Source: Streptomyces parvus
Lineage (GTDB): Bacteria > Actinomycetota > Actinomycetes > Streptomycetales > Streptomycetaceae
DNA: 64,000 bases
Assembly (NCBI RefSeq): GCF_014648875.1
Contig: NZ_BMRY01000004.1
Location: 248,001-312,000, forward strand
Direction: 5' to 3'
Below the pieces are notes generated by a model, which worked only from the letters and a program-made list of their open reading frames with translations, was not told the DNA's origin and searched no databases. Below, in pieces: positions 1-8,674 of this stretch. Both the position numbers and the translations under genes were made by a program. Numbering within the stretch: the stretch's first letter is position 1; each line of letters starts with the position of its first letter.

Positions 1-416
1 TACAGGCCCAGGTCGTCAATCTGATGGACCGTCTGGGGGCAGAGCTGGGGCTGTCGTTCCTCTTCATCGCCCACGACCTGTCCGTCGTGAAGCGGGTGTG
101 CGACCGGGTGGCGGTGATGTACCTGGGGCGCATCGTCGAGATCGGCGACAAGCGCGAGCTGTACGACAGCCCCGCGCACCCCTACACCCGGGCGCTGCTC
201 TCCGCGGTCCCGCTGCCCGACCCGGCGGCCGAGCGCCGCCGCGAGCGGATCCTCCTCCTCGGCGACCCGCCGAGCCCCGCCGCGCCGCCCAGCGGCTGCG
301 GCTTCCACCCGCGCTGCCCCAAGGCGCAGGCGGTCTGCCGCACCGAGCGGCCGCTGCTCCGGGTCGTGGGCTCGGGAGCGCGCACGGCCGCCTGCCATTT
401 CCCCGAGACGGACTGA
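1..416 (+). CDS. Oligopeptide/dipeptide ABC transporter ATP-binding protein, C-terminal part (5' truncated by window)
   Basis: Only the last ~137 residues are present; the frame is open to the left edge. The switch histidine is visible in the segment [10 protein letters not shown], followed by the region typical of OppF/DppF ATPases ([13 protein letters not shown], then [11 protein letters not shown]). The end carries the oligopeptide-transporter C-terminal extension with Cys residues ([11 protein letters not shown] and AVC). This family hydrolyses ATP on the cytoplasmic side to drive peptide import. The Walker A and B motifs lie outside the window. It is probably the last gene of an opp/dpp operon continuing leftwards. 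The substrate cannot be told from this fragment. Confidence 0.93.
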   Translation, partial: QAQVVNLMDRLGAELGLSFLFIAHDLSVVKRVCDRVAVMYLGRIVEIGDKRELYDSPAHPYTRALLSAVPLPDPAAERRRERILLLGDPPSPAAPPSGCGFHPRCPKAQAVCRTERPLLRVVGSGARTAACHFPETD

Positions 417-482
417 CCGTTTCCCCGAATCAGACGGAAAGGACCGTGGATTTCCGGCACGGGTCTTCCTTGTGATGTGTGA

Positions 483-507
483 CCTGTGCCATTGTACATA
501 GCACAGG
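483..507. promoter_or_regulatory. Inverted repeat upstream of the collagenase gene
   Basis: A perfect 7-bp inverted repeat, CCTGTGC at 483-489 and GCACAGG at 501-507, has an AT-rich 11-bp centre containing TTGTAC. It lies 141 bp upstream of the GTG start of the secreted protease and after the peptide-transporter stop. The geometry suits a dimeric repressor or activator site. No known regulator consensus was recognised. Confidence 0.4.
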
Positions 508-647
508 GCGTGGACATGCCAAGTCGGCATCGATCCCGTTCAGTCCGGCCGACAGCACGGCATGACGACATCCCCGAGCCGCGCCCTGTCCATCCCATCG
601 GTCACGCAATCCCGCGTGACCCGATCCCTCATGGGAGGAAAACCAAC

Positions 648-2972
648 GTGAGAACCACACTCGTCCGCCGAGGTGTGGGTGCCGTTCTGCCCCTGGCTCT
701 GGCCGGGGCGATGGGCGTCGCGCTGCTCGCGCAGCCGGCCCAGGCGCAGCCGAACTCCCCTTCGGCCGCCACGGCATCGAACGCGTCGCAACCGTCCCGC
801 CCCGCCGGTACGGCCGACCCCGCGCCGCAGGCGCAGCAGTCCCCCGCGACGGACACCGGCCACCGGACCGAGGACCGGCGACCGGCGTCCCAACTCCCCC
901 CGCTGAGCGCCGACAAGTCCCCCCTCAGGGAGGCGTACGACGACCACGACGCCCCGAAGAAGCAGGGCCTCGCCAAGAAGCCCTCGGCGAAGGCGGCCGC
1001 CGCGTGCGACCCGGCCGACTTCACCGGCCGCACCGGGGCCGAACTGGTGCGGCAGATAAAGGCGTCCACGACCGACTGCGTCAACACGCTGTTCAGCCTG
1101 ACCGGAAGCAACGCCCAACTGGCCTTCCGTGAGGCCCAGATGGTCACCGTGGCCTACGCGCTGCGCGACAACGCCGCCTACTACCCGGGCGACGGGAGCA
1201 CCGGCACCCCGCAGCTCGTGCTCTACCTCCGCGCCGGGTACTACGTGCAGTGGTACAACCCGGATGTCGTCGGACCGTACGGCAGCGCCCTGCGGACCGC
1301 CATCCGCTCGGGCCTCGACAGCTTCTTCGCGAGCCCCCGGTCGCGTGACGTCACCGACGAGAACGGCGAGACGCTGTCCGAGGCGGTCATCCTGATCGAC
1401 AGCGCCCAGGAGAACGCCCGCTATCTCGCCGTCGTCAAGCGGATGCTGGCGGACTACGACTCCTCCTGGAACGACTTCTCGCGGATGCTCGCCGCGGTCA
1501 ACAGCGTGTACACGGTGACCTTCCGGGGCCACCAGGTGCCGGAGTTCGTCAGCGCCGTCGAGGCGGACCCGAGCGTCATCGACTCCCTGCACCGCTTCGC
1601 CGCCGACCACCTCTCCCTCCTCGGCGGCGACCACGCGTACCTCGCCTCCAACGCCGGGCGGGAGCTGGGCCGTTTCCTCCAGTACCCGAGCCTGCGGGGC
1701 AAGGCCCGGCCCCTGGCCACCGACCTGCTCGGCCGGAGCTCCATCACCGGCCCCACCGCCGCGCTCTGGGTGGGCATAGCGGAGATGGCCGACTACTACG
1801 ACAAGGCGAACTGCTCCGCGTACGGCGTCTGCGACCTTCAGGAACGCCTCAAGCGGGAGGTCCTGCCGGTCCGCCACACGTGCAGCCCCGGCATCCGCAT
1901 CCTCGCCCAGCAGATGACCTCCGCCGAACTGAGCGCGTCCTGCACCAGCCTCATCGAGCAGGACGCCTACTTCCACCGGATCGCCAAGGACGACGGCCCG
2001 GTCGCCGACGACCACAACACCAGCATCGAGGTGATCGCCTACGACTCCAGCGCCGACTACCAGACGTACGCCGGCGCGATGTACGGGATCGACACCAACA
2101 ACGGCGGCATGTACCTGGAGGGCGACCCCTCCGTCGTGGGCAACCAGCCCCGCTTCATCGCCTACGAGGCGGAGTGGCTGAGGCCGGACTTCCACATCTG
2201 GAACCTCAACCACGAGTACACGCACTACCTCGACGGCCGCTTCACCATGTACGGCGACTTCACCGAGAACATGAGCACCCCCACCGTCTGGTGGGTGGAG
2301 GGCTTCGCGGAGTACATCTCCTACCACTACCGGGGCGAGCCCTACACCGCGGCGATGACCGAGGCCGGCAAGGGCACCTACGCCCTGAGCACGCTGTTCG
2401 ACACCGACTACAGCCACGACACCACGCGTGTGTACCGCTGGGGCTACCTCGCCGTGCGGTACATGCTGGAGCAGCACCCCGCCGACATGGACACGGTGCT
2501 CGGCCACTACCGCACCGGACAGTGGGCCGCCGCCCGGACCCACCTCACCAGCACCATCGGCACCCGGTACGACAGCGACTTCCGGACCTGGCTGGCGGGG
2601 TGCGCGGCCGGTGACTGCGGCGACGGCTCCACCAGCCCCGTCTCCGAGTGCACCGACCCCGACCCCCGCGTCCTCGGTGAGAACTGCCGTCGCGGCAATC
2701 TCTCCGCCACCACCGGCAACTACGCCTACCACTACCTGTACATACCGGCCGGCACCAAGCAGCTGAAGATCACCGTCAGCGGCGGCACCGGCGATGCCGA
2801 CCTCTACTACAGCGGCACCGGCTGGGCCACCACCGGATCCCACACCAGCCGCGACACCGGCCCCGGCAACTCCCACACCCTGACCGTCACCAACCCGCCC
2901 GCGGGCGCCAACTACATCAGCCTGCACGCGGCGAGCACCTTCGGCGGAGCCACCGTCACGACCGCCTACTGA
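648..2972 (+). CDS. Secreted M9 family metallopeptidase (microbial collagenase) with PPC domain
   Basis: This is a zinc protease predicted to cleave collagen-like proteins outside the cell. The GTG at 648 is chosen because GGAGGAA lies 7 nt upstream and it gives a classical signal peptide (Arg-rich n-region, LALAGAMGVALLAQ core, AQA cleavage). The mature protein has a disordered Pro/Ala/Ser-rich N-region, an M9 N-terminal domain, then the zinc motif HEYTH at residues 522-526 and a downstream glutamate (WVEGFAEY, Glu551) as expected for gluzincins. The last ~90 residues form a bacterial pre-peptidase C-terminal (PPC) domain (GDADLYY, TLTVTNPPAG). At 774 residues it has the size of short M9 enzymes without several collagen-binding domains. 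The upstream peptide transporter could import its products, but that is inference. Confidence 0.93.
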   Translation: MRTTLVRRGVGAVLPLALAGAMGVALLAQPAQAQPNSPSAATASNASQPSRPAGTADPAPQAQQSPATDTGHRTEDRRPASQLPPLSADKSPLREAYDDHDAPKKQGLAKKPSAKAAAACDPADFTGRTGAELVRQIKASTTDCVNTLFSLTGSNAQLAFREAQMVTVAYALRDNAAYYPGDGSTGTPQLVLYLRAGYYVQWYNPDVVGPYGSALRTAIRSGLDSFFASPRSRDVTDENGETLSEAVILIDSAQENARYLAVVKRMLADYDSSWNDFSRMLAAVNSVYTVTFRGHQVPEFVSAVEADPSVIDSLHRFAADHLSLLGGDHAYLASNAGRELGRFLQYPSLRGKARPLATDLLGRSSITGPTAALWVGIAEMADYYDKANCSAYGVCDLQERLKREVLPVRHTCSPGIRILAQQMTSAELSASCTSLIEQDAYFHRIAKDDGPVADDHNTSIEVIAYDSSADYQTYAGAMYGIDTNNGGMYLEGDPSVVGNQPRFIAYEAEWLRPDFHIWNLNHEYTHYLDGRFTMYGDFTENMSTPTVWWVEGFAEYISYHYRGEPYTAAMTEAGKGTYALSTLFDTDYSHDTTRVYRWGYLAVRYMLEQHPADMDTVLGHYRTGQWAAARTHLTSTIGTRYDSDFRTWLAGCAAGDCGDGSTSPVSECTDPDPRVLGENCRRGNLSATTGNYAYHYLYIPAGTKQLKITVSGGTGDADLYYSGTGWATTGSHTSRDTGPGNSHTLTVTNPPAGANYISLHAASTFGGATVTTAY

Positions 2973-2993
2973 TCCGCCTCCGCACCCTCCGGC

Positions 2994-3024
2994 CGGGGCC
3001 GGGCGCCACCAGCGCCCGGCCCCG
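2994..3024 (+). terminator. Strong hairpin terminator after the collagenase gene
   Basis: A perfect 13-bp GC-only stem (2994-3006 with 3012-3024) encloses the 5-nt loop CACCA, 21 bp after the protease stop. There is no U-tract, which is common for Streptomyces terminators. Confidence 0.75.
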
Positions 3025-3134
3025 TTGCCAGAGCCTGTCCGTCAGGCCCGTTGTCAGTGCCTCCCCCTACAGTCGAAGACATCGCTCGGGGAACGCACCG
3101 GGGGCTCGGGGAACACCGGAGAAGGAGCACAGCC

Positions 3135-4193
3135 ATGTCCGCCAACAGGATCCAGCACAAGGTGAATCACGTCGCTCTGGTCGTGGACGCCTCCGGTTCG
3201 ATGTACCAGCACCAGGGTCAGCTGATCCGCGTCGTCGACGAGTTCGTGGCCGGGCTGAAGGCCGAGTCGGACAGCCTCGGCCACGAGACCCGGATCAGCC
3301 TCTACTCCTTCGACCACCGGGTGGAGAACCTGGTCTGGGACATGGATGTGAAGCACCTCCCGTCCATGCGCGGGCTGTACAAGGTCAACAACGGCGCCAC
3401 GGCGCTGATCGAGGCCTCGCTGAAGTCCCTGGACGACCTCGGCCACATCTGGGAGGAGTACGGCGAGCACAGCTTCCTCCAGATCGTCGTGACGGACGGC
3501 GAGGAGAACGCCTCCGGCGGCGACCGGCGGCACGACGGCGACATGACCATCCTCGGCCCCTGGCTCGACCGGATCACCGCGAAGATGAACGGGCTCCCGG
3601 GGCACTGGACCTCCGCCATCCTCGTGCCGAACTCCCTGGCCAAGCGCACCGCGCAGAACTACGGCTTCCCGGCGGGCAACATCGCGATCTGGGACGCGGA
3701 CTCCCAGAAGGGCGTCGAGGACGCGATCGGCACCGTGCGCGCCGCCGCCACCAGCTTCCTGCGCGGCCGCGAACAGGGCGTGCGCGGAACGAAGAACCTG
3801 TTCGCCGTTGGACAGGACATATCCGTGGACGACGTGCGGGCCACCCTCGAACCGGTCGCGGCCGACAAGTACCGGCTGCTGAAGGTCGACAAGGAGATGG
3901 AGATCCGCGCCTTCGTCGACTCGCACCCGGGCGTCACGTATGAACGCGGCTTCTGCTACTACCAGTTGGGCTCCCGCGTCCAGGTGCAGCCCGACAAGGA
4001 GGTCATCGTCGTCGAGAAGGACACCGACCGCGCGTACACGGGCGAGGCGGCGCGCAACCTCCTGTTCGGCGCCGGAGTCCGCGGAACCGTCTCGGTGAAG
4101 GCGGGCAACAACCCCAAGCTGGAGGTGTACGTCCAGAGCCGTTCGGTGAACAGGAAGCTCAAGGCCGACACGCGCCTGCTCATCATGCTCTGA
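3135..4193 (+). CDS. von Willebrand factor type A domain protein
   Basis: A 352-residue cytoplasmic protein with no signal peptide. The N-terminal ~200 residues form a VWA fold with an intact MIDAS metal-binding motif, DASGS at residues 18-22, and a later VVTDGEE strand-loop. The remaining ~150 residues are not recognised. The ATG at 3135 is preceded by GAAGGAG and gives the N-terminus MSANRIQHKVNHVALVVD. VWA proteins mediate metal-dependent protein contacts, so a scaffold role is likely; the partner is unknown. Its stop codon directly abuts the opposing lysE-family stop, so the two genes are convergent with no gap. Confidence 0.85.
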   Translation: MSANRIQHKVNHVALVVDASGSMYQHQGQLIRVVDEFVAGLKAESDSLGHETRISLYSFDHRVENLVWDMDVKHLPSMRGLYKVNNGATALIEASLKSLDDLGHIWEEYGEHSFLQIVVTDGEENASGGDRRHDGDMTILGPWLDRITAKMNGLPGHWTSAILVPNSLAKRTAQNYGFPAGNIAIWDADSQKGVEDAIGTVRAAATSFLRGREQGVRGTKNLFAVGQDISVDDVRATLEPVAADKYRLLKVDKEMEIRAFVDSHPGVTYERGFCYYQLGSRVQVQPDKEVIVVEKDTDRAYTGEAARNLLFGAGVRGTVSVKAGNNPKLEVYVQSRSVNRKLKADTRLLIML

Positions 4194-4838
4194 TCACGCT
4201 CTGGCGGGTGCCGAGGTGTCCGTCGCCACCGACACGGCGAGCAGGCCCAACGCCGTGCCCATCAGGTAGCGCTGGACACGGAGCCAGGAGGGGCGTCGCG
4301 CGAGGAAGGCGGCGATGGCTCCCGCCGCCAGGACGATGCCCAGATTGACGGTGAGGGCCACCGCGATCTGGACGGAGCCCAGCAGAAAGCCCTGGAGCAG
4401 GACGTTTCCCGCCTCCAGACTGATGAACTGCGGGATGAGCGAGAGATACATGATGGCGATCTTCGGGTTGAGCAGATTCGTCATCAGGCCCATCGTGAAC
4501 AGCTTGCGCGAGGAGTCGTGCGGCAACTCCTCGGGAGCGAAGACGGACACGCCCCCGGGCCTCAGGGCGTTCCAGGCCAGATAGGCCAGGTAGGCGGCGC
4601 CGGCCAGCTTCACGGCCACGTACAGCTCGGGCACAGCGAGGAAGACCACCGACAGACCGAGATTCGTGGCCACCAGATAGACCAGGAAGCCGACGGCCAC
4701 ACCGCCCAGGGAGATCACTCCCGCGCGTCGCCCCTGGGTGATGCTCCGGGAGACGAGATAGATCATGTTCGGGCCCGGGGTGAGCACCATGCCCAGGGCG
4801 ACCATCGCGACCCCCAGCACCCCGCTCGGCTCGACCAT
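4194..4838 (-). CDS. LysE family amino-acid/metabolite exporter
   Basis: A 214-residue integral membrane protein with the LysE/RhtB signature near its N-terminus (LTPGPNMIYLVSRS, residues ~20-33) and about six hydrophobic segments. The family exports amino acids such as lysine, threonine or homoserine lactone with proton exchange. GGGAGAG precedes the ATG. It is divergently transcribed from the MocR-type regulator, and the 198-bp gap contains a perfect palindrome, so the exporter is probably under that regulator's control. The substrate cannot be assigned. Confidence 0.9.
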   Translation of the reverse strand: MVEPSGVLGVAMVALGMVLTPGPNMIYLVSRSITQGRRAGVISLGGVAVGFLVYLVATNLGLSVVFLAVPELYVAVKLAGAAYLAYLAWNALRPGGVSVFAPEELPHDSSRKLFTMGLMTNLLNPKIAIMYLSLIPQFISLEAGNVLLQGFLLGSVQIAVALTVNLGIVLAAGAIAAFLARRPSWLRVQRYLMGTALGLLAVSVATDTSAPARA

Positions 4839-4952
4839 GCTCTCCCGCCACTCTGATCATGGGGTGCCGGAAAGGTCCGGCACCCTGTGCACCGGCCCCC
4901 CGCAACCGGTGCAATCGGAGTCTAGGTTTGCAGTCCTCCTCGGTTCAATACG

Positions 4953-4977
4953 TGACATTGCACTCGGTGCAATGTCA
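4953..4977. promoter_or_regulatory. Perfect palindromic operator between LysE and MocR genes, with extra half-sites
   Basis: TGACATTGCAC (4953-4963) and GTGCAATGTCA (4967-4977) form a perfect 11-bp inverted repeat with a 3-bp spacer. The half-site GGTGCAAT recurs in direct orientation at 4908-4915, with the near copy GGTTCAAT at 4942-4949. This mix of direct and inverted repeats is what MocR/PdxR regulators bind, and the AT content stands out locally. It is predicted to be the shared operator for the divergent pair. Confidence 0.7.
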
Positions 4978-5036
4978 TGCTTGGATGCCGCTCGCCAGGT
5001 AGTCGACGCCGAACGCCCACCGAGGAGGCGAAGCCC

Positions 5037-6380
5037 GTGAAGGACTTCCGGTCCGTCGCCGACGCGGTGGCGGAGGAGATCGCCGCGGGGCGGCTGAAGG
5101 GCGGGGAACGGCTGCCTCCGCAGCGGGAGTTCGCCCGGCGTCACGCGATCGCCAACTCCACCGCCGTCCGCGTCTACCAGGAGCTGGCCCGCCGGGGCCT
5201 CACCGTCGGCCAGGTCGGGCGCGGGACGTTCGTCGCGGCCGAGCCCGGTGCTCCGGTGCCGGTCCCCGCCCTCTCCGAGCCCGCCGCCCACCGGGTCGAC
5301 CTGGAGCTCAACCACCCCGTCGTCCCCGAACAGGCCGGGCTGCTCGCCGCGGGCCTGGAGAAGCTGGTGCGCTCCGACGACCTGGAGTCGGTGCTCCGCC
5401 CGGTCGGGCCCGCCGGGACGCCCGCCGCCCGCGAGGCGGCCGCCGATCTCCTCGTACGGGGCGGTGGACGACCCGGTCCGGAACGGGTCCTGTTCACCGG
5501 AAACGGCCGGCAGGCCATCTCCGCCGCCGTCGCCGCGCTGACCCGGCCGGGAGCCCGGCTGGGCGTCGAGGAGTTCACCTATCCGGTGCTCAAGTCCATC
5601 GCCGCCCGGCTCGGTGTCACGCTCGTACCGCTGGCCATGGACGAGGACGGACTGATACCGGAGGCGGTGGAGGAGGCGCACCGCGCCGAACCGCTGCACG
5701 CCGTCTACGTACAGCCGGTCCTCCACAACCCGCTGTCGCTCACCATGCCCGCGCGGCGGCTCGACCACCTGGCCGATGTGCTGCTGACCTCGGGGATCCA
5801 TGCGATCGAGGACGCCGTCTGGGCCTTCCTCCGGGACGACCTGCCGTCCCTCGCCGCACGGGCCCCCGAGCACACCGTTCTCGTCGACAGCCTCTCCAAA
5901 CGGCTCTCCCCGGGCCTGTCCCTCGGGTTCGCCGTGGCCCCCGCCCCGCTGGAGGGCCGGGTCACGGCGGCCGTGCGCTCCGGCGGTTGGATGCCCATGC
6001 GGTTCCCCCTGGAGGCGATGGTGCGGTGGCAGGAGGACGGGGTCGTCGCCGCTCTCGTACGGGCCAAACAGCGTGAGGCCGGGGCGCGTCAGGAGGTCGC
6101 GCGACGCCACCTCGGCGACTTCCGCACCCGCAGCGACCCGTCCTCGTACCACCTCTGGTGGGAGCTGCCCGCCCCCTGGCGCTCCGACACCTTCGTCGCC
6201 GCCGCCGCGCGGCACGGCATCGCGGTGACCCCGGCTGCCGCGTTCGCCGCCGGCCGCCCCCGCGGCCCGCAGGCGATCCGCCTCGGCCTGGCGTCCCCCA
6301 CCAGGGAGGTGCTCTCCCGGACCCTCGCGACCCTCGCCGGTCTCGCCCGGTCAGCCCCGGACGACCTTGCCGAGGACTGA
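5037..6380 (+). CDS. MocR-type GntR/aminotransferase-like transcriptional regulator
   Basis: A 447-residue PLP-dependent regulator. The N-terminal ~70 residues are a GntR winged helix (AAGRLKGGERLPPQREFARR, then TAVRVYQELARRGL). A fold-type I aminotransferase domain follows, with the PLP-lysine region VDSLSKRLSPGLSLGF. GTG at 5037 is chosen because GAGGAGG sits 8 nt upstream and it starts exactly before the HTH; the longer frame from 4977 would run into the operator. It is divergent from the LysE-type exporter, which suggests that it senses a PLP-reactive amino compound and controls export. MocR proteins usually also regulate themselves. Confidence 0.92.
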   Translation: MKDFRSVADAVAEEIAAGRLKGGERLPPQREFARRHAIANSTAVRVYQELARRGLTVGQVGRGTFVAAEPGAPVPVPALSEPAAHRVDLELNHPVVPEQAGLLAAGLEKLVRSDDLESVLRPVGPAGTPAAREAAADLLVRGGGRPGPERVLFTGNGRQAISAAVAALTRPGARLGVEEFTYPVLKSIAARLGVTLVPLAMDEDGLIPEAVEEAHRAEPLHAVYVQPVLHNPLSLTMPARRLDHLADVLLTSGIHAIEDAVWAFLRDDLPSLAARAPEHTVLVDSLSKRLSPGLSLGFAVAPAPLEGRVTAAVRSGGWMPMRFPLEAMVRWQEDGVVAALVRAKQREAGARQEVARRHLGDFRTRSDPSSYHLWWELPAPWRSDTFVAAAARHGIAVTPAAAFAAGRPRGPQAIRLGLASPTREVLSRTLATLAGLARSAPDDLAED

Positions 6381-6408
6381 GAGCCCGGGCCCCGGGAGCC
6401 GGCGGTGG

Positions 6409-7935
6409 TCAGGGCGCCCGGTCGCCGCGCTCCGCGATCTCCTCCAGGAGCCCGTCGAGGTCTTTCAGCCGGTCCAGGCCCTTCACCGCCCTGGCCATCC
6501 GGTGGTTGGCGCTCAAGGACTCGCGGTGGCGGTGCAGGAAGGCCCAGTAGCCCGCCGTGTACGGGCAGGCGTGCTCGCCGGTGCGCTCGGTGGGGCGGTA
6601 GGCGCAGGGCCCGCACAGGTCGCTCATCCTGTTGATGTAGGCCCCGCCGGAGGTGTACGGCTTGGTCGTCATCCGGCCGCCGTCCGCGTACTGCGACATG
6701 CCGACGACATTGGGCAGCATCACCCAGTCGTAGCCGTCGACGAAGCACCGGTGGAACCAGTCGGTGACCGCGGCCGGATCCCAGCCGTCCTGGAGGGCCC
6801 GGCTGCCCAGCACCATCAGCCGCGGGATGTGGTGCGTCCAGCCGGTGTCACGGACCTGGGCCAGCACGGTGGACAGGCAGTTCGCGGTGACCGCGTCGGC
6901 GTCCAGGTCGAGGAACCAGCCGGGCAGCGGTGCGGTGTGACGTAGCGCGTTGCGGTGTCGGTACTCCTCCCCGAAGTGCCAGTACAGCTGCCACACGTAC
7001 TCCCGCCAGCCCGCGATCTGCCGGACGAACCCCTCGACGCTGTTGAGCGGCGCCTCGCCCGCGCGCCATGCCTCCTCGGCCCGGTCGACGCACTCGGCGG
7101 GGTCCAGGAGCCCCAGGTTGAGGGGGACGGACAGCAGGCTGTGGCTCATCACGGGGTCGGCCGCGAGCATCGCGTCCTCGTACCGGCCGAAGTCGGCGAG
7201 CCGGTGGGCGACGAAGCGCCGGAGCGCGGCCAGCGCCTCCCGCCGGGTGACGGGGAATCGGCGGGGGCCGTCGTGGCCGACGAACGTGACCTCGCCGTCC
7301 CGCTCCCAGCGGTCGAGGTCGCGGCGCACCTCGTCGTCGATCTCGTCCTCGTGCGGGCGGTAGGGCGCCGGAACGTCCAGGGCGGGGGAACCCCGGGGCG
7401 GCGGCTCGCGATTGTCGTGGTCGAGGTTCCACGTGCCGCCTGCCGGCTCGTCGCCGTCCATGAGCAGATCGTGCTCCCGGCGCACCCACCGGTAGAAGCC
7501 CTCCATCCGCAGCCGGTCGCCCCCGTGCTCCTTCGCCCACGCCCCGAACTCCTCCTGTGCCAGCAGGAATCCCCGGGCCGGCAGCACGTCGATCCCGGCT
7601 CGGGCGGTCACGAAGTCCAGCGCGGCCCGGGACGTCGGGTGGCAGACCGTCAGACGGCCGGCTTTGCCGCCCCCGCCGCCGAATCCCGCCTCCGCCAGCC
7701 CTTCCGCGTAGGTACGGGCCTTGACGTAGCGGACCCGGTCGCCCAGTTCGGCCGCGCGGTGGCGCATCGCGGAGAGGACGAGGTGGGCCTTGGCCCGGTG
7801 GAAGCGGCGCCGACGCAGGACGGACCGGGCCTCGATCATCAGGAGCGGGGCGTGGGCGTCCGGGCCGTCGCGGCGCGGGTCCAGGAAGTGGGGGCCGAGC
7901 TGGTCCCCGAAGAGCCAGTGGGTGCGTGGTGCCAT
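6409..7935 (-). CDS. Iron-sulfur (6-4) photolyase / FeS-BCP cryptochrome family protein
   Basis: A 508-residue flavoprotein of the prokaryotic photolyase-related family (PhrB-like), predicted to repair UV photoproducts using light. The N-terminus HWLFGDQLGPHF is typical of this clade. Near the C-terminus, Cys441, Cys444 and Cys457 (LCGPC and HACPY), plus an upstream Cys in VTANCLST, match the four ligands of a [4Fe-4S] cluster. The aromatic-rich segment YDWVMLPNVVGMSQYADGGRM is characteristic of the FAD pocket. Length and order are full and intact. It is convergent with the MocR gene (28-bp gap). Whether it acts on (6-4) lesions or as a photoreceptor cannot be told from sequence. Confidence 0.92.
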   Translation of the reverse strand: MAPRTHWLFGDQLGPHFLDPRRDGPDAHAPLLMIEARSVLRRRRFHRAKAHLVLSAMRHRAAELGDRVRYVKARTYAEGLAEAGFGGGGGKAGRLTVCHPTSRAALDFVTARAGIDVLPARGFLLAQEEFGAWAKEHGGDRLRMEGFYRWVRREHDLLMDGDEPAGGTWNLDHDNREPPPRGSPALDVPAPYRPHEDEIDDEVRRDLDRWERDGEVTFVGHDGPRRFPVTRREALAALRRFVAHRLADFGRYEDAMLAADPVMSHSLLSVPLNLGLLDPAECVDRAEEAWRAGEAPLNSVEGFVRQIAGWREYVWQLYWHFGEEYRHRNALRHTAPLPGWFLDLDADAVTANCLSTVLAQVRDTGWTHHIPRLMVLGSRALQDGWDPAAVTDWFHRCFVDGYDWVMLPNVVGMSQYADGGRMTTKPYTSGGAYINRMSDLCGPCAYRPTERTGEHACPYTAGYWAFLHRHRESLSANHRMARAVKGLDRLKDLDGLLEEIAERGDRAP

Positions 7936-8058
7936 GGGTGCGTCTGTCCTGTTGTCGGAGGTCCCGCCCCCGCCACGCTAGGGAGGGCGAGGCCGTCTCC
8001 GGCGACGCCACGCCGCCGCCACGAACGCACGGTCGCCGGCGGGCCCGGCAACGCCCGC

Positions 8059-8496
8059 TCAGACCGCCACCGGCGCCGTCATCCGCCGCAGCCCCGTGTA
8101 CTGGAGCGCGGTGTAGACCGTCACGATCAGCGCGCCGATCAGCAGGAACACCACTCCGGCCCCGTTGAGCGGTACGAAGTCGGCGAAGGCGATCACCACG
8201 CACCCGACCGCACACACGGCGTTGACCCCCACGACGGTCCTGGCCAGGGCGGGCGGGATCACCGGATAGCCCGCGATCAGAGCGAGGCAGCCCGCTCCAC
8301 CGAGCTGGAAGATCCCGAACGCGACGGCGAAGGCCACCGGCATCCCGGTCAGCGAGCCGAGCGGCGCGGCGGCCGCGACGAGCACGAGGCCCATCACGGC
8401 GGTACTCACGCTGTCCACGCGCAGCACCAGCCGGAGGAAGCGGGCGGTGTCCTGTGCGGGGGCCGTCGCTGCGGACGTGGCGAGGGCGTACGTCAT
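8059..8496 (-). CDS. Small four-helix integral membrane protein of unknown function
   Basis: The ATG at 8496 follows GAAGGAG and gives a 145-residue protein (MTYALATSAATAP...). After a ~20-residue hydrophilic start it shows four hydrophobic stretches (around residues 35-55, 60-80, 90-110 and 115-135). No family was recognised with confidence. It faces the XRE regulator divergently across the 25-bp inverted repeat, so it is a good candidate target of that regulator. A function in envelope or stress response is only inference. Confidence 0.75.
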   Translation of the reverse strand: MTYALATSAATAPAQDTARFLRLVLRVDSVSTAVMGLVLVAAAAPLGSLTGMPVAFAVAFGIFQLGGAGCLALIAGYPVIPPALARTVVGVNAVCAVGCVVIAFADFVPLNGAGVVFLLIGALIVTVYTALQYTGLRRMTAPVAV

Positions 8497-8547
8497 GGCG
8501 GGTCTCCTTCGTGCGGCGGGTCGACGCCACCGTGCCACGCACGGGGT

Positions 8548-8603
8548 CCGGGACTCCATGACCTCCCAGGTCAAGTACGACCTGGGAGGTCATGGAGTCC
8601 CGG
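8548..8603. promoter_or_regulatory. 25-bp perfect inverted repeat operator for the XRE regulator
   Basis: Arms 8548-8572 and 8579-8603 are perfect reverse complements around a 6-bp spacer (AAGTAC). Each arm itself contains GACCT-3 bp-AGGTC, so the element is a palindrome of palindromes. A further partial copy of the right arm (GAGGTCATGGAGACCCG) lies across the start codon of the regulator at ~8670. The placement between the divergent genes and over the start codon strongly suggests autoregulation. Confidence 0.7.
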
Positions 8604-8674
8604 GTCAAGAACGACCGCTCCGGTCGAGAACGCCTCGGCGAGTGATCCACGGATACGGTGGATACGGTGAGGTC

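Noticed and set aside
4191..4196. TGATCA formed by the abutting stop codons of the VWA and LysE genes
   Set aside because: It follows from two TGA stops meeting head-on; nothing else supports a signal.
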